Source: Pseudomonas sp. Irchel 3A7
GTDB taxonomy: Bacteria; Pseudomonadota; Gammaproteobacteria; Pseudomonadales; Pseudomonadaceae
Direction: 5' to 3'
DNA: 64,000 bases
Assembly: GCF_900187565.1 (NCBI RefSeq)
Contig: NZ_FYED01000006.1
Span: forward strand, 310,001-374,000
A model generated the notes under the pieces. It made no database searches. It saw only the letters and a program-made list of their open reading frames with translations, and had not been told where the DNA came from. Position 1 is the first letter of the stretch, and each line of letters starts with the position of its first letter. Positions 63,450 through 64,000 of this stretch are shown one piece after another. The translations under genes were made by a program, and so were the position numbers.

Positions 63450-64000
63450 TTAATCGAGAGGTTGACTAAACTCTCCGGTGATACGCCAAGTCGTGCTTTC
63501 GTGCTCCTCGAATGTCCCTCCCAATTCGAATGATCCTTTGGTCAGACTCGCGATGAGTTTGGCGTTCACGCCAAAATCATCCGAATAACTAATTGTCAGA
63601 TCGAAGTCCTCAAGTCCGCAGTCGATTCGATCTCTGGCAATTTGCTGCCACACGGACTCGTGAGGAAACCACACAAGATTATCGGGGATTTTTGGCGCGG
63701 CGTGCCCCTTCAACGTGGCCACAAACAGAAGGCGGTCATCGGCCTTATTTGAGGATGAAAAGTCTGCCGAACCTTGCGCGTTTGCCTCGGGTACGCTCGC
63801 TGAAAAATCAACACCAAAGCCACGCCCCCATCCTTTTTCGTGCTCGACTCTTATTTTTTTGGCGCCTAAGGATATAAGCAGGCGAATGGCCTCGGCGAAT
63901 TTATGTTCGAAGGCTTTTCGATGAAAACTGGCAACTGGATAGTAAAGGGTCGAGGAGGAGGGGTGCCGGGCGTAAACCAGTTTTCGTCTTGGATGTCCTG
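63450..64000 (-). CDS. Hypothetical protein, start beyond the window
   Basis: About 183 codons of a frame that stays open to the right edge and ends at 63450. Recognisable stretches include YYPVASFHRKAFEHKFAEAI, RLLISLGAKKIRVEHEKGWG and TWRITGEFSQPLD at the end. No family was recognised. It is on the same strand as the four-gene operon, 347 bases upstream, so it could be a further component or an independent gene. The start and N-terminus are outside the window. Confidence 0.5.
   Translation of the reverse strand, partial: GHPRRKLVYARHPSSSTLYYPVASFHRKAFEHKFAEAIRLLISLGAKKIRVEHEKGWGRGFGVDFSASVPEANAQGSADFSSSNKADDRLLFVATLKGHAAPKIPDNLVWFPHESVWQQIARDRIDCGLEDFDLTISYSDDFGVNAKLIASLTKGSFELGGTFEEHESTTWRITGEFSQPLD

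Overview
The window looks like a chromosome segment of a fluorescent-group Pseudomonas. Support comes from the high-GC core genes, the closeness of several proteins to the Pseudomonas style (a DUF6124-type small protein, a REP-like palindrome, a PaaI thioesterase, AraC_N regulators) and the rulAB-type umuDC pair. No rRNA, tRNA or CRISPR array was recognised. This is a reading by eye; no database search was run.

Left part (1 to about 25 kb), metabolic core genes: a patatin-like lipase running off the left edge; a ThDP acetolactate synthase-like enzyme; an amine module (EutR-like AraC regulator, SDR, APC permease, copper amine oxidase, CtaG-like membrane protein); then a TetR-controlled cluster (NAD-kinase/AcoX-like protein, two GcvPA/GcvPB-like PLP proteins without any GcvH or GcvT, an acyl-CoA ligase, an NTF2-like protein, RidA). 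The same 17-bp palindrome occurs at both ends of that cluster, which suggests one regulon. After it come a SulP anion transporter, a ribbon-helix-helix protein, a PAS-PAS-GAF-GGDEF-EAL protein, a short RHS protein with an AT-rich tip, and a zone of decay (LuxR remnant, DUF6124 gene ending in a REP-like palindrome, truncated SDR).

Middle part (about 25.9 to 44.2 kb), accessory DNA: an AT-rich Tn7/Tn5053-like transposition module (TniA, TniB, an extra ATPase-like protein, a TniQ-like protein) sits just after the broken SDR gene. It is followed by a tyrosine recombinase with a divergent KfrA-like protein, several small orphan genes, an Xre/ParS-type antitoxin-like gene joined to a frameshifted PrlF antitoxin remnant, a second seryl-tRNA synthetase whose serine-pocket residues are replaced, a HEPN-like protein, and an intact umuDC pair with a perfect SOS box.

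Right part (44.5 to 64 kb): a frameshifted AraC gene; two copies of a roughly 0.45-kb segment, each encoding a small secreted DRTP-repeat protein, that flank a three-gene orphan cassette; and then a 15-kb, four-gene, tightly packed minus-strand operon. That operon encodes a 2169-aa NTPase, a 925-aa protein of unknown type, a 1186-aa SF2 helicase (DrmA-like) and a 680-aa DUF1998 protein (DrmB-like). It has the DISARM helicase/DUF1998 core but no methyltransferase and no PLD nuclease next to it, and it is the best candidate here for an undescribed defence system. A further unknown gene on the same strand runs off the right edge.
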